Shown here piece after piece: positions 1 to 13,096 of a stretch of 64,000 nt of DNA. The notes under the pieces are model-generated. The model did no database searches, had not been told where the DNA came from, and saw only the letters and a list, made by a program, of their open reading frames with translations. The stretch spans positions 1,705,001 to 1,769,000 of the forward strand of contig CAUEEP010000728.1 in NCBI GenBank assembly GCA_958450365.1, given 5' to 3'. Made by a program: the position numbers and the translations under genes. The stretch is from Mesorhabditis belari. Taxonomy: Eukaryota > Nematoda > Chromadorea > Rhabditida > Rhabditidae. How positions within the stretch are numbered: the first letter of the stretch is position 1; each line of letters opens with the position of its first letter.

Positions 1-377
1 TATTCAACTAGAAGATTGAATAACTTTAAAATCTTCAACTAGAAGACTGAATAGCTTTTAAAATCTTCTACAAGACTGCATAACATTAAAACCTTCAACC
101 AGAAGACTGAATAGCTTTTAAAATCGATTTGAAATTCAGAATATTCAGTCTGTTGACTGTACTTTCCAGGATACTGTAATGAGACAAAACTCTATTAGAT
201 TTTAAAGCTTTTAAAGAAAAACACACCTTTTCCTTAACCAAGAAGGAAAAGTCCAAGAAGGACCAAGAAGTCCAAGAAGGACCAAGAAGTCCAAGAAGGA
301 CCAAGAAGTGTCTTACTCGCTTTAAATATTAAACTAATATCTCAGCAATTTAAAGCAACAGAAAAGTACAATCAAAA

Positions 378-3300
378 TCACCTCTTCATAATCCCATCAT
401 TCAATCGTGAGTTCACTTGCTCATCATCACTCGAGAAAAGCTCAGCTCCCAATGCCGAATCAAAGAGTTTTGTCGATTTCGATAAATCATTACTGAAATA
501 AGCAAACACATTCATTGCTTTCATTCAAAATTTTCACATGCTGAAAGGAAAGAGTTTTGGACGAAACGATATTGAAAGCCGATGAAAAATCCTTTAGGTA
601 CGTGTTTTAGTACTGACAGTTTCTTAGTTCTGCTATTTGCAGCTTTAGGTTTTAGTTCTGATATTTACAGCTTTAGCTTTGAGTTCTGACATTTACAGCT
701 TTAGCTTTGAAAGGAAAGAGTTTTGGACGAAACGATATTGAAAGCCGATGAAAAATCCTTTAGGATTTGCCATTTGTAACACTTTAGAATTGGTAACAAC
801 TTTAATAATTTTATATTTTATTTACCTAATTCCCTCATCTGATCTCAATCCACTGCTCAGTCCTGAATCGGTCATTGGATCGTTTGATGAATGACTTGTC
901 TCTTGGTTGATGCTTGTTTTTGATGCGGAAAGATTCCAGAGACTAAAATTATCAAATTTCAAATACCAAATTGTTCTTTTAGCTGTACTTTGTGCTTAAA
1001 AATTCTTTCTGGTGCACTCGTTTTTGTTTTTAGAGCGCAGATGGACCAGAAAGGGTTCGTTTTGAGTTTAGAGCACCAATAGATTAAGTTTTATCGAGTA
1101 AAGAAGGTTCAAAGTCTTTACAGCTTTAGGTTTTAATTCTGATATTTACAGCTCTAACTTTTAGTACTGACATTTACAGCTCTAACTTTTAGTACTGACA
1201 TTTACAGCTTTAGCTTTGAGTTCTGATATTTACAGCTTTAGCTTCTTAGTACTGATTATTCATTCTTTATCAAGTCTAGATAGTTTTTCAGTACTCACCC
1301 ATGCGCTGCCGTTTTCTTTGCCTTCCTTTGCAATCCTCGAGTTTGACTGATTCGACTCATTCGACTTCGTCCACTCAACACCGATCCACATTCGGATCCG
1401 TCAAAATCACTTCTGAAACTTTAGATTTAGATTTAGATTTGATAAACTTCTTGATATCCAGATTACTTTTTCACTCTTTTCTAAAGCTGACCCCACAGTG
1501 ACACTCTGATACATGTACTTGCTGTCAGTCATGCACTTTTTCAGCACCGGATTCGACGCCTCGTTGATACTGAAATGTATAGATTATTGGAAATGTTTTG
1601 CTAAGAAACCTTTCAGAATCAATTTTCATCCTTATTTTTTCATCATCTCTTTCGTTTTCTCGATATCCATCTTCTCCTTCAGCCCATCCAAGATGAATCT
1701 CGATTTGATCTTCTCTTGTCGTCATTGAAAGGACCTGGATTTCAATTTAGAGTTTCAATTTAGAAATTAGAGTTTTTGAACTAGAGTGTTAGAGAGGAAA
1801 TTTCAATTTCCTAACTATGAGAAATTGACTAAGCTCAGGCAAGTTAAAGCTTTCTTAACAGGCTTCTTGTCTTGGCCCCTACAATGTCTGACTTCTGGAC
1901 CTGACTTCTGGACCTTCTGGCCTTGCTTGACCTACAGGTGACTCTACAGGCTCAGTTGAGACCTCGTTTAACTAATAGTTGTCATTGAAAGGACCTGGAT
2001 TTCAATTTAGAGTTTCAATTTAGAAATTAGAGTTTTTGAACTGGAGTGTTAGAAAGGAAATTTCAATTTTCTAACTATGAGAAATTGACTAAGCTCAGGC
2101 AAGTCAAAGCTTCCTTAACAGGCTTCTTGGCCCCTACAATGTCTAACTTCTGGACCTGACCTCTGGTCTTGCTTGATCTACAGGTGACTCTACAGGCTCA
2201 GTTGAGACCTCGTTTAACTAATAGTTGTACATTCTAGTTCGAAAGTATTTCTACCATTTCTTCATGCTCAAATTGCTCATTCTAGAGTTTTATTTTCTAC
2301 TTCTAATCTTTGCCATTCTAGTCTCTTCTCTAATCCCTCCATTCAAGCACTTTCTCTCAAAAAAAACCAATCAAAAAAAGTGTTCTCCATCAGCAAAAAC
2401 CTTTTCTACTTTTTAATTTTCAAAAGGGCACGAGTTGTTTTTTTTTTTGTTTTGTCCGACAAATCAGGTGTCAATTAATCCTTTTCTATTTCAAAAGAAA
2501 TAGAAAAGAATTCAATTGAATATCAAATAGAAATTCTATTTGATATTCAATTGAATTCTTTTCTACTTCTTTATTTGAAATTCTATTTGATATTCAATTG
2601 AATAAAATCTAGCAAAATAATCTGTCAATAATCCTTTAATTTTCATTAAAAAAAGCAGCATAAAAAGTGTATTTTAATCAAATCCCGAGTTATAAGATAT
2701 TGAGTTGAATAGTTTTTTGTCGAATGAGACACTCACATCATCAAAAACGGAACACAAATCTCCGTAACTGCCATGGGATTCGAGGTGATCATTTGGAGGG
2801 ATTTCGTGATGAGAAAATTGGGGAAGTCGTAAACGAGAAGATGAAGAATGGAGATGAGCACCTAAAAATTGGATACTGTATTGGAAAGTGCTGTTAAAAG
2901 TTCTGTTGAAAGCTTTTACTCTAAGCTCTAAGCTCTTTCTGTAAAGTACGATAAATCTACTGTAGAAAGTACTAGAAAGTACTGTACAAAAAGCTCTTAC
3001 TTTAAGGCCTAATCTCTTTCTGTAAAGTACTGTAAATCTACTGTAGAAAGCTCTTACTTTAAGGCCTAATCTCTTTCTGCAACGTACTGTAAATCTACTG
3101 TAGAAAGTACTAGAAAGTACTGTACAAAAAGCTCTTACTTTAAGCTCTAATTACTTTCTACAAAGTACTGTAAATCTACTGTAAAGCTCTTATCTCTTGC
3201 AATATGCTAAAAACAAACTTGATATCTTTTTTTTAAACGGCAAAACCCAAACCGCACTTTTTAAATATTAAAAAAGATACCGTAAACTTTTCTTTTCTTC

Positions 3301-6300
3301 ACAGTTACAGTAGTTTTCAAATTAAGCCACTTTTTAGCTCACCCCAATCCCCAAACTAACCATTTTGTGCAAATTCGTCATCCCATTGTTGCCCATTGTC
3401 CTCCCAAACAATCTGCAATGAGGCCGAGCAATCCGAAGCGGCTGATGGCGAGAAATCTCTAGAAAACGAGGAATTTCAGAAAATATCTACATGTCTAACA
3501 AACTGAAATTTTAACTTGATCACTAACTACCTTCTTTGCCTACTGTGCGTACTGCCGGTGACCGATCCGCCTTCTCTTCTCAACACACCACTTCGCGGGG
3601 TTCGCGGCTAAAAATAGATTAGGTTATAGATAAATACCATAAATTATGAAACGACATGGTGCGCTAAAAGTGTCATTCTATTTTTCAATACCCCCTCCAG
3701 GTGTCATTCTAGTCATTCTCCAGGTGTCATTTCTGTCACCTCCTAAAGTGTCATCTAAAGTTGGCCAAAGCTTAAAAATTGAATTTGTTTCAGCTCAATG
3801 AAGAATATCATAGAAAACCAGAGGAAAAACCCGCGGATTCTGGCTGGATGTTTTAGAGCAGTTACGCCATCACCAGCCAGTTACGCCATCACCAGCCAGT
3901 TACGCCATCACCGTGGCGCGGATAGAGCGCGTTTGTTTATATGGTGCGGATAGAGCGCCGGCCTACATGACGATTTTCGATGCCCTGGTGTTTCACCCGG
4001 CTTTCATTTCTATAGAACTTTTAAACTTTCTAGTAGCGAGGTTCAATGGCATAGGTTGCTTCTGCAAAAAATTATAAAATTTGGAAAGTTTAGCACCCTA
4101 TTTGTATATTCTGAATTTCCAAAATTTTAATTTACGAAAAATGAATATTAAAAGACAGAAGTTTTGACGAGAAGTAGATGTAGTACTTATAGAATTCTGT
4201 ACTCTGTAAGCTCTAGTTGTTAAGCATCATCAAATTTCAACAAACTCACTTGATGTAGACCGAGAAGACCGTGTGTTCTGACGGATCGTCGCACCTTCTG
4301 CAAGCGGCTCAGCGACATCTGAAAGGGGAAATGTTCTTGATGCTAGAGGATGCTAGAGGATTCTATTTTTCAATACCCCCTCCGGGTGTCATTCTATTTT
4401 CAATAACCCCCGCTAGGGACATTCTATTAGAAGATGTCATTCTATTTTTCAATACCTCTTCCGGGTGTCATTCTATTCTTCAATACCCCCGCTAGGGATC
4501 ATTCTATTAGAGGATGTCATCCTATTTTTCACTCGAATGACCACTACGGATCACAAAAAAGGATCCATTTTTTAAAAAAACGACTTCATTCAACATATAT
4601 TCTATTAAAAACATCACTTTTAACACAATTTTAACAAACAATAACAAATAAAACAAATTTTAAACATCTATTTTTTGTAAATGGGGTGCCATTCTATTTG
4701 AGGGTGTCATTCTAATACAGCATTTACGGTATTTTAAAGCATTTACCCTTACTTTTACCGTACTATGTAATTGCTTAATATAATCAGTTTTTTTTGTTCA
4801 TTTATCTCACCTCACTAGCCGGGCGACTCTCGGATACTCGAGAGAGGAATTCACTCTCGCTATTCCGATCTCCTTCCTCTTCTTCGTCTTGTACCTCTTC
4901 ATCATCGCTTTCACAGACAATCTGAAATTTCTTTCGTTTTTCGAGAACTTGACATTCTCCTTCGTGTTTTTTGGATTTAGCCTTGTCAAAGTGATTTCTA
5001 CAAAGCTTTTTTGTATCATCTACAAAGCAAAAGAGAAATTCCTAAATGATTTCTTTCAAATTTAAAGGCGGTGTCAATAAAACTAAATTATCGGCGGAAT
5101 ATAATTTCGCTTGATGGTTGTATATAGAAATGAATAAAGTATCGTCGGTTTATCATCAATATCACGATAAAATAAACACCGCCAATCGATTGCCCGACCT
5201 CGAAAACCCCCGGTTACAAATTTACAGCTGAACATCTTTTTTGTATCATCTACAAAGCAAAAGAGAAATTCCTAAATGACTCGCAAAGTGTACTTTGCGC
5301 GGCCGCGTAATCGCTCTCCGTCTGGCACACGCGCCCGATGGATACGTGTTCCCTTGTGAAATCCGAAACATGAAAAGGAACGGCGGGGATTCAGGCGGTC
5401 TCGCGCTCCTCGGCCTCACTATTCTCAAATCTTTTTGATCAAGTCCCGCTTCAAATTTGGCTACGTCTTTGCTATAAATGAAGTCTTTTCAGCCAAAGCC
5501 AGCCGAGGAACTCAAGGTTGAAATTGACCTGCAAAGCTGATTTCATCTTTAAATAAACCGATTTACTTTAGTGATTTCATAAGATCTCAAAAGATACTTT
5601 TGTGATTAAACCAAATTCTTTTGTCTCTTGTCCGGCTAATTTTCATTGTTTCTAATTCAAAACACATTTGCCTCAAAAATTGTTCATGATGCCGTAATTT
5701 CTTATTAATGATTTATTAAATCAAATTTACCTTTATCACCAAATGTTCCCTATTTTAAGTACTTGATTTTAGGTTTTAAATGGGACCCATTGTCTATTCA
5801 TTAACCCATTAAAAACTTGTCAAAAGGCTAGTGACACTCAAAAAGTGAACAAGTCACTTCAGCTGAAGAAATCTCTTATTTTCTTTTACCTGAAGCTCAC
5901 TCTGATCTTTTCTTTTGTCAAAAAGTGTCATAAAATCTCAAAAGATTGTGATTAAACCAAATTCTTTTGTCTCTTATCCGGCTAAGTTTCATTGTTTCTA
6001 ATTGAAAACACATTTGTCTCAAAAATTGTTCATGATGCCGTAATAAAAATCCACTTTTACGGGTTTTCGGAAAAGCCACATGTAGCGGATTGGAGGAAGA
6101 TATTCATTGGAGAGAAAATGTGTAAAGAAAAGAAGAAATTTGAGAAGTTTCCTTTGAAAGACGATAGCTTTCAATTAGAAGAAAAGAATATAGTATGGAA
6201 GGGTTTTATACATCTTTTTTTTTTTAAAATCTATGGCTCACTTGTGACGGATGAATAAAACGAAAATCGGCACCGGGCAACTGATCGTAACGGGTCGAGT

Positions 6301-7736
6301 CCATCAACATCCACACGAATTTCTGGCCAAGATATCTAGAAAAAAAGCGTTGTACAACAGTAAATAATATAGATGTATATATAGTAATAAATAGTAATAA
6401 ATTGTAATATATAGTAATATATAGTAATATATATAAGTAATATATTGGCAGTGATTTATAAGTCTACTGGTTATATCTTTCCAAGGGTTATACCTTGGTA
6501 TCAAACAGTTTTGGCTTTATAATACTTTTAAGATTCGTTTTACCTCTCATCAATCACAAAAACACCCTTTCTAGCACACTGGTTTGACAGTTTAACCTTT
6601 TTTAAATCAAAATCTTAGTACGCTAGAAAGGATGTGTTTAAATTTTTGAACAAAAAAGCTGGCTAGCTGACTAGTTGGCTAGTTGGCTAGTTGGCTAGTG
6701 GGCTAGTGGGCTAGTGGGCTAGTTGGCTAGCTTTAAATGCTATTGTTCTATTTGATTTTCCTCATACTTTAGCCAGTATTATAATAAAGATCATAAAAAA
6801 CATTCATAAAAAATGAAAAGCATTTATAGAAGTTGAATTGGAGTATGGTGCCATGGTAATGTTCAAAACAAAAGCCACCACTCACTTCGTGCATATCCTG
6901 TAGGCGCAGTACGATCCAACGCCGGCCACCAGCAGCACGCCGGACGCTTTTGCTAAAGAAAACAATCTTACATTGACTCAAGATTAAGTTTAGTCTCACT
7001 AATTGATACCAAGAGTTCAATTTTATCATCTTATCATGAAACCCACCAAACCAATCAGTGGATTTTATCCGAATGACGGTCACCACCCTTGTGCCCCCAT
7101 CAAGAGCCAAATGGAATTCACTCATTCCCACATATTTCCTTTCCTAATAAAGATAAAGACTGACTTTCGAAATGTTAAAGAGAATTGAAAAAAATGCCAA
7201 ATTAAAAAATGCTAAGTTAAAAAATGCAAAATTAAAACAAGCATGAATGACGGAGGTTTGAATGAGGGAAAAGGAATCCCTATTTCTGATATTTTTCTGA
7301 TAAGGGCAATTTAAACGATTCGTGAAAGGCGTAAAATGAAGAACTTTTTTGAAATTGCAAAAACTAAAGCTGTAAGAGCTTTGGTTTTGCTGAGAATTTC
7401 AATGAATTCAACCTTTCAATCAATCTCAATCAATTTCAATCAATCAATTAATTCAACCTTTATAAAGCATTAAGCTAAACTTGAAAATAGAAAACAATTC
7501 AAAATGAGTCAATATTGTGATAAGCCAATCTTTTCCATTGCTCACTTACAATGAAAACAACTAAAGCAAAAAAAAAGAAAAGTCTCACCTTTATATAAGT
7601 AATTGGAGAAAGGGTTAAGAAATGAGAAAACGAGATCATATTGGTGGATGGAGATGCCGATTTGAGGCCACATATTGCATGGTGGGGCTTGGATGGGAAA
7701 ACAAGTGAAAGCACTTGAAAGCACTTGAAAATTCCG
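378..7736 (-). CDS. Probable seven-transmembrane receptor (class A GPCR-like), 5' part not found
   Basis: I do not recognise the exact family. Exons read from the minus strand at about 7736-7589, 6952-6896, 6335-6242, 4921-4816, 4318-4250, 3458-3361, 2861-2737, 1569-1510, 1412-1299, 942-836 and 492-378. Intron phases agree from the first of these as far as the 1569 exon; the donor of that exon is unclear. Seen in order: a Cys-containing segment (TCFPIQAPPCNMWP) like an extracellular loop; a hydrophobic helix ASGVLLVAGVGSYCAYRI; a hydrophilic loop of over 100 residues with an acidic run (DDEEVQDEEEEGD) then basic residues; a hydrophobic stretch LISILHLLVYDF; a last helix VTEICVPFLMIINEASNPVL, resembling TM7 with an NP motif; and a Ser-rich tail ending in a TGA stop. 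This fits TM5, a long third loop, TM6, TM7 and a cytoplasmic tail. TM1-4 should lie upstream of 7.74 kb, but I could not place them. Large introns hold tandem and inverted repeats. Confidence 0.5.
543..1260. repeat. Intronic direct duplication and 'tttacagctttagctt' degenerate tandem repeats
   Basis: A 57-bp segment beginning ctgaaaggaaagagttttgg at 541 recurs almost exactly at 707-764. Between and after the copies (600-720, 1120-1255) are degenerate units of about 28 bp built on 'acatttacagctttagcttt'. They lie in the last introns of the receptor gene and explain the non-coding sequence there. Confidence 0.8.
1726..2225. repeat. Tandem duplication of about 250 bp
   Basis: The block starting gtcattgaaaggacctggat at 1720 is repeated from 1980 to about 2225 with a few substitutions and a short deletion (cttggcccc... 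near 1870 against 2125). It lies in the long intron that splits the TM7 coding sequence of the receptor gene. No coding potential seen. Confidence 0.85.
2481..2566. repeat. Nested palindromes
   Basis: Two overlapping near-perfect hairpins: ttttctatttc/gaaatagaaaa around 2480-2515, and a longer one from about 2500 to 2565 built on attcaattgaatatcaaata. Part of the pattern repeats at 2575-2605. Likely a MITE remnant. Confidence 0.7.
2870..3190. repeat. Tandem repeats of 'ctctttctgtaaagtactgt' type
   Basis: Repeating units of 50-80 bp with the core words tactgtaaatctactgtaga and aaagctcttactttaagg, four to five copies, in a receptor-gene intron. The repeats are direct, without terminal inversion. 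Confidence 0.75.
3655..4730. repeat. Dispersed 'tgtcattctatttttcaata' repeats around one exon
   Basis: The phrase gtgtcattctatttttcaat, followed by a C-run, recurs near 3670, 4360, 4440, 4515 and 4690. At 3860-3905 a short repeat 'agttacgccatcaccagcc' occurs three times. The region surrounds the small receptor exon at 4250-4318 and is otherwise non-coding. Confidence 0.6.
5008..5280. repeat. 42-bp direct duplication flanking a GGCGGTGT inverted-repeat element
   Basis: The segment 'ttttttgtatcatctacaaa' with about 22 more bases is present at 5006-5048 and again at 5237-5279. Between the copies lies a small element with inverted ends ggcggtgt (5067) and acaccgcc (5183). The following 5284-5420 resembles the sequence at 39.2-39.4 kb (cgtaatcgctctccgtctgg against cgtaatcgctaaccgtctgg), so this is a dispersed repeat family. 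Confidence 0.6.
5570..6045. repeat. Direct repeats of about 125 bp
   Basis: The block ending ttgttcatgatgccgtaat occurs at about 5570-5696 and 5920-6045, roughly 90 percent alike by eye. It lies in a receptor-gene intron. Confidence 0.75.
6390..6740. repeat. Microsatellites: (atatagtaat)n and (ggctagttg)n
   Basis: 6360-6445 is a degenerate atagtaatat array. 6658-6732 is an array of ggctagt(t/g) about nine units long. Both are intronic to the receptor gene. Confidence 0.8.
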
Positions 7737-7974
7737 CTAGATATTCGGTAGAGTTCAATCAGAAAAGTCAAAAAAGAGCACAGTTTCACTTTGCTGTTAG
7801 CCGACAATTGATACAAATAGCAGATCTTCTGAGATTAAGCAAATAATAGAACAAATAATAGAACAAATAATATTATAGATTAGGCGGATAATATTATAGA
7901 ACTTATAGGATTTTGTAATAGAATAGGATCTCTAATTGGAATCTCTGATTGGAAGTCTAGATCAATTGTAGACT

Positions 7975-8095
7975 TTCGAATTGAGGAGGAATTGAGGAGG
8001 AATTGAGGAGGAATTGAGGAGAAATTGGGGAGGAATTGAGGAGGAATTGAGGAGGAATTGAGGAGGAATTGAGGAGGAATTGAGGAGGAATTGAC
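7975..8095. repeat. Minisatellite, 12-bp unit aggaggaattga
   Basis: About ten units of gaggaggaattg in a row. The minus-strand frame reads as repeating SIPPQFLLNS, but the flanks look non-coding, so I treat it as a minisatellite rather than a protein repeat. Confidence 0.85.
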
Positions 8096-8735
8096 GATTC
8101 GAATTAAGGATTCGAATTGAGGAATAGTTTGATATAGAGCTTGATTTTTCGATTTCAGTTTTAGAAATATTAGAGTCAGTTTTTCTGGGATGTTCAATAT
8201 TAGACAACAATCAAAAAGAGCGGAATGAAGAGGAACGAGAGTGGCCTTTGGGGGACAAGTCAGACTGGATAAACTGGAATTTAGTGGGTAAATATTGTGG
8301 AAAAACGAAAAAAAAAAGAGAGGAAAGACTAGTAGTAAAGAGGGGAAATGAGAAGAATGAATTTCTGGGTGCAAAAAGAAATTGATAGAGTGAGGAGTGA
8401 AGAGGGAAATGGAGAAGACAGTTGTCCCATTGACACAACGGTCACCCCCCAGGGTGAAGACTTGTGAAAACCCTTGAGAGTATCGGGAACAGCTGATCTA
8501 TTTTCGGATATTTATTTCTACCTCTGATCTACCACTCTGCTTGTGATTGTCCAATTAACTCCAATCCAATCTCCCCAATCAAAAGTACGCTAGTTTTCGT
8601 CTTGATCCGATCTTGAGACTGGTAAAAGAACTGGGGCTCATTTATATTTCTTGGTGATTCGGGAATCAATCGTAACTTCAAAGATCTTCTAAATTTTAGT
8701 AGAGAAGAAAAAAAACCAAAATATTTGAAAAAAAA

Positions 8736-8808
8736 GGGTGGCGGATCGAACCCTTGACCTCTTGACTAAGATACCTGGCTCTTAGCCAGTTGGCCATGGC
8801 GGTAGCTA
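8736..8808 (-). repeat. tRNA-like (SINE-type) sequence
   Basis: The minus strand reads an A-box-like tggccaactggctaag and a B box ggttcgatcc, about 50 bases apart, with a word 'gtatcttagtc' between them. The ends do not form a 7-bp acceptor stem, so it is not a working tRNA. A close relative is at 13015-13096. Confidence 0.55.
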
Positions 8809-9949
8809 GAAACGGGCGCATGGGAGAGATTATAAAGACTTTATCATATGTATTCATTCATGAAAATTCACTCAAAACCCAGATTAAACTCGATTTTCTA
8901 ATCAAAAAAACTTAAAATTCAATTTTAAAGACATGATTAACTGGCTGACAAAAGTACAATTCAATAAAATATCACCGACACGTTCAAATTAGCAAAGTTA
9001 TAGATAAATAGCTATAGAAAACAATGAAAAACGAAAACTACAACAGAATGGCATAAATACTTCAGCGTTTCTTTTTGCATTATTAAAAGTTGTTGATGTT
9101 TGGCGGCGGAAAAACGAACGCCGAATCCCGAAAAAGCTGTCAACGAATGGATGTGTCGCAAACTTTTCCCCATTCCCTATTTCCTCACTTCTCCTTTTTA
9201 TGGACTTGATATGCAATTTTGCAGTGACGCAATATGTTTATCAGGGTGTTCTTCGAGTCGGACTTTAGGTAAAGAACTCAAATTCTAAAACTCAATTCTA
9301 GCTTTATCCAAGAATTTGTAGTTAATGAAACTGCAATCTCTGTTTTTTAAGAATTTCTTTGTTAGATTTTAGCTTTATAAACTGAAATTTCTGGTATAAA
9401 GCTAGAATTCTGATTTAGAAAAAAAAGTAACGATTAAACCTGAAAGGAATCGATATTTTATAAAAAGATAAAGAACTTGATCATCAATAACAAAAAGTTA
9501 GCTGTCGTTGTTGAAAAGAAAAATTGTTGGAAAGCTTTTTTTGAACAGACTTTGGCATATCGATTGAATTGTCTGGAGAGGAAATGTCTGGAGAGAAAAA
9601 AAAAAGAAAAAGCTCAAAGGGATTTAAAGAAAAAGAGATGAATAGTTCAAAAATCATCGAAACTTTTTGATAATTCTTTTAGTTGTTGATTGTTCAATGA
9701 TAATATCGTTTCAGAAAGAAATAAAAAAGAAAGCACAACTGTTTCTCTTTTTTTCTCTTTCCAATTAGACCCTGTTGTTTTTGCTTTCATTCAATGATTT
9801 CCTTTGTTTCTCACTTGCAACACTTTTGTATCAATGTTTGTATCATTGTATTGTATCAATGCAACACATTGTATCAATCAATAGGCTCTCTGTTCTTTGT
9901 GCTTAAAAGTAGAAACATACTCTTTCTAGCAAACTGCTTTACTTATTTA

Positions 9950-11170
9950 AAGCTTGGAACAATGAGGAATTGAATGCTAAAAAGATGAAGAGTTTGATTT
10001 GAAAGCCAAAAAAAAAGATTAAAAGTTTATAAAGTTTAGTTTGAGACGAAGAAATGGATGAAAGGATAGCGTTGACTTGACTAGTGTTCTTTGTGCTAGA
10101 AAGAGTATGTTTCTACGTTGACTTGACTAGTTAAATTGGGAATTAATAAATTAGCAAAAATAACTTTTGTATGTTGTAATTTCAAATCGAAATTGACTAG
10201 TGCAAAAGCAGAAACGCATCCTTTCTAGCACAGTCATTTCTTTCATCTCAGTGATCGTTACAACAAGAAAAATGGTTAATTGAGTGGATCAGGAAGAATC
10301 CTTTCAATATTGACATCGAAGTCACGTTAAAAAAAGATCTACTTTCACATCCCATTTCACTTCTTAATAATCACTGAATCAGCTAACTTTCTTGCAATGA
10401 GAGGCAAATCTCGAGACAAATCTCTAGACAAAAAAAGATCACTCTTAGTCAATCACTTATCTTTTCTTTAGTCGTCAAAAAGATCACTTTCTTGTCTAGG
10501 GAAGATCTTGTCAATCACAGGTTTCAAGCTAGCACAAATATTGTGGCCATAAGTTTTTACTGACTCAATGATTCGTTACAGATTCGTTACAGAATTGAAT
10601 AGTTCAACTGATCATATTTGACAAGATTTAACTCATCAATGGAAGTTCTTTTGTCTTGTTCTTGTTCATTTTGTCAACTTGTCAAGTTATCTAAAAAGAT
10701 TGAGCTAATCAACTGATTTGAATTCGCAATTGATTGAAATGATTCAAATCAATTTGAAAAATGAAACCTAAAATGTGTTGCAGTTCAACTGATCATGTTT
10801 GACAAGATTTAAACTCATCAATGAAAGTTGACAAAATGAACAAGAACAAGACAAAAGAACTTCCATTGATGAGTTAAATCTTGTCAAACATGATCAGTTG
10901 TTGTAACGATCGCTGAAATGAAAGAAATTACTGTGCTAGAAAGGATGCGTTTCCGCTTTTGAGCACAAAGAACACTAGTCTAGTCAACGCTATCCTTTCA
11001 TCCATTTCTTGATCTCAAACTAAACTTTATAAACTTTGAATCTTTTTTTTGGCTTTCAAATCAAACTCTTAATCTTTGAACTGCAACACATTTTAGGTTT
11101 CATTTTTCAATTGATTTGAATCATTTAAATCAATTTCAAATTCAAATCAGTTGATTATCTCAATCTTTTT
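9950..11170. repeat. Complex 1.2-kb inverted repeat
   Basis: The left arm (about 9960-10140, including gaaatggatgaaaggatagc and gttgacttgactagtgttct) recurs inverted at 10940-11090. Inside, gttcaactgatcatgtttga and its surroundings occur three times (10607, 10782 and, inverted, about 10895). The whole block can fold as a long imperfect hairpin. No ORF of interest is inside. Confidence 0.75.
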
Positions 11171-11431
11171 TAGATAACATGAACGGCTGAAGAACTAGGT
11201 CTCTTTCGATTGAAAGACTCGAAAAGTCGAGAGTCACTCGGGTTGCATCATCAAGAAGAAATAAGAAAAAAAAGGAGAAAAGAGGAAAGGACGATCCTCT
11301 CAAAACTATCTGATAGATTACTGGATCACTTCATGAATGAATGAATGAATGAGAAGTGATTGGGGAATAGAAAAATGTATAAAAGTTTTCGTTTAAAAGT
11401 TTGAGAACTCAAATTTCAAGAAGTAAACATA

Positions 11432-11958
11432 TACCGTATTCTCTCGAATAATAGTGCACTCTTTAATAGTAGTGCACTCTCTAATAGTATTGCGGTCCGA
11501 GAGGGGGTTTGAAAAAATAGTAGTGCACCAACGAAAATTTGAATTTCTGGTGCTTCTTTTTCATTCTAAACCTTTTGACTAAATGACTTTATGTTTATGT
11601 GACATTCTAAAGCTATTCAAGCAAGCAAAAGTGAGGCTTTTTTTTATTCATTTATTAACTATTCTTCACATGAAAAAGTTAGCAAAAAATCTAAAATTGT
11701 TGTGCAAAAGGGCAAAAAAATCTTTTTGTTGTTTGTCAAGACACAAAAATTGTCAACTCGCCGGCCCACAACTGTATGTCAAAAGGAGCCAAAGGAGTAC
11801 GTGAAAGAGTTGCAAGAATTTTTGGAATAAAGTTTATATCTGTCTTACTTTGATAAATGATAAAACTCTTTAATAGTAGTGCACTCTCTGATAGTATTGC
11901 GGTCCAGGAGGGGGTTCAAAAAATAGTAGTGCGCACTACTGTTAGAGACAATATGGTA
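11432..11958. mobile_element. TIR element, long copy (family C)
   Basis: The ends are inverted: taccgtattctctcgaataa at the left, and the complement of an almost matching end at the right (ttagagacaatatggta). Next to each end is the same subterminal block (ctctaatagtattgcggtcc). The flanks are TA-like. The 340-bp middle has no recognisable transposase. A 101-bp internally deleted relative is at 12169-12269. Confidence 0.65.
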
Positions 11959-12168
11959 TTTTGATTTGTCATTTTGATCAAAATACTTCAAAATAGATAA
12001 ACTGAATAAAAAACAAGAACACGGTAATAAAAGGTTGATCTTTTTTTAGAAAACAAAACCTCTTAACAATAAGAACAACATTGTTAATTAGTTAATTAAA
12101 CTTAATTAAAGAACAACATTGTTATTAAAGAACAACATTGTTAATTAAAGAACAACAGTGTTATCGTT

Positions 12169-12269
12169 TACCGTATTCTCTCTAATAGAGGTGCACTCTC
12201 TGATAGTATTGCGGTCCAGGAGGGGTTCAAAAAATAGTAATGCGCACTACTATTCGAGAGAATCCGGTA
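12169..12269. mobile_element. TIR element, deleted copy (family C)
   Basis: It starts taccgtattctctctaatag and ends in the inverted match ctattcgagagaatccggta. The inner sequence matches the subterminal blocks of the longer copy at 11432-11958, so it looks like a copy lacking the middle. Confidence 0.7.
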
Positions 12270-13014
12270 ATGCTCTAAAGAAGCACTAAAAAATTCTTCA
12301 ATTTAGCGTTGTTGTATAGTTTTTTTAAACTAGACATAAAAAAAAGCAGTACAATAAAGCAGTACTGCTTTTTACTTTTTTACTTTTTGCAGATGGGTAG
12401 TGTGAGTAAATATTGCGAATGGAGAGTTTAGAGAAAAGTTTGGATTGGAAATTGCAGTGAAAAAAGGAGATCAAGGGAGAAGTGTGTGAGTGAGTGAATG
12501 TATTTGCAAGAGGGATCGATCCAAGCACACTTTTCACTTAGGGAATTGAACTGTTTGAGTGGAACAAAAGGGAAAAGAATTCATGAATTGAGCCAGCAAA
12601 GCCGTACTAATTGACCGTCATTGTCAAAAAATAAGTTTCTACAAACAAACTTGTGAAACGTGTGAACTTTTGAAAGCAAGCCTAACACGACTATCCGATC
12701 TCTAATCTGTTAGAGTTTAAAACATTGTTGAAGTTGTAAAAATACAGCCACTATCGATTAGCATAGTTCAAACGAATTCCTGTTACAACTGATCCCGAAA
12801 AAGCAAAGCCACAAGAGTCTCGGGTTGCAAATGCGCTTTGACACGAGCGGCAAGGTCGTTTTGAGAGTGAGGATGGAGAAAGGAAAGATGGACAAATGGA
12901 TTCAAATAAAACATACATTTATTCACATGAATAATGTGGTGAAAACAATACAGAAGCAGCTCTAAAACTAGGCAAGAAAAAACCCATCTAATATGGCAAA
13001 AAAGGCATCAAGAA

Positions 13015-13096
13015 TCCGCCCAGCGGAATTGAACCCTAGACCACCCGACTAAGATACCGGGCTCTTAGCCAGTCGGCCACAGTGACGCTTGGGGTA
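13015..13096 (-). repeat. tRNA-like (SINE-type) sequence
   Basis: On the minus strand: tggccgactggctaagagcc, then gtatcttagtc, then the B-box-like gggttcaattcc. It is clearly related to 8736-8808. The ends do not pair as an acceptor stem. Confidence 0.55.

Noticed and set aside
7880..8438. Minus-strand frames with SIPPQFLLNS repeats
   Set aside because: They come from a 12-bp minisatellite with AT-rich flanks. Three overlapping frames are open, as expected of a simple repeat.
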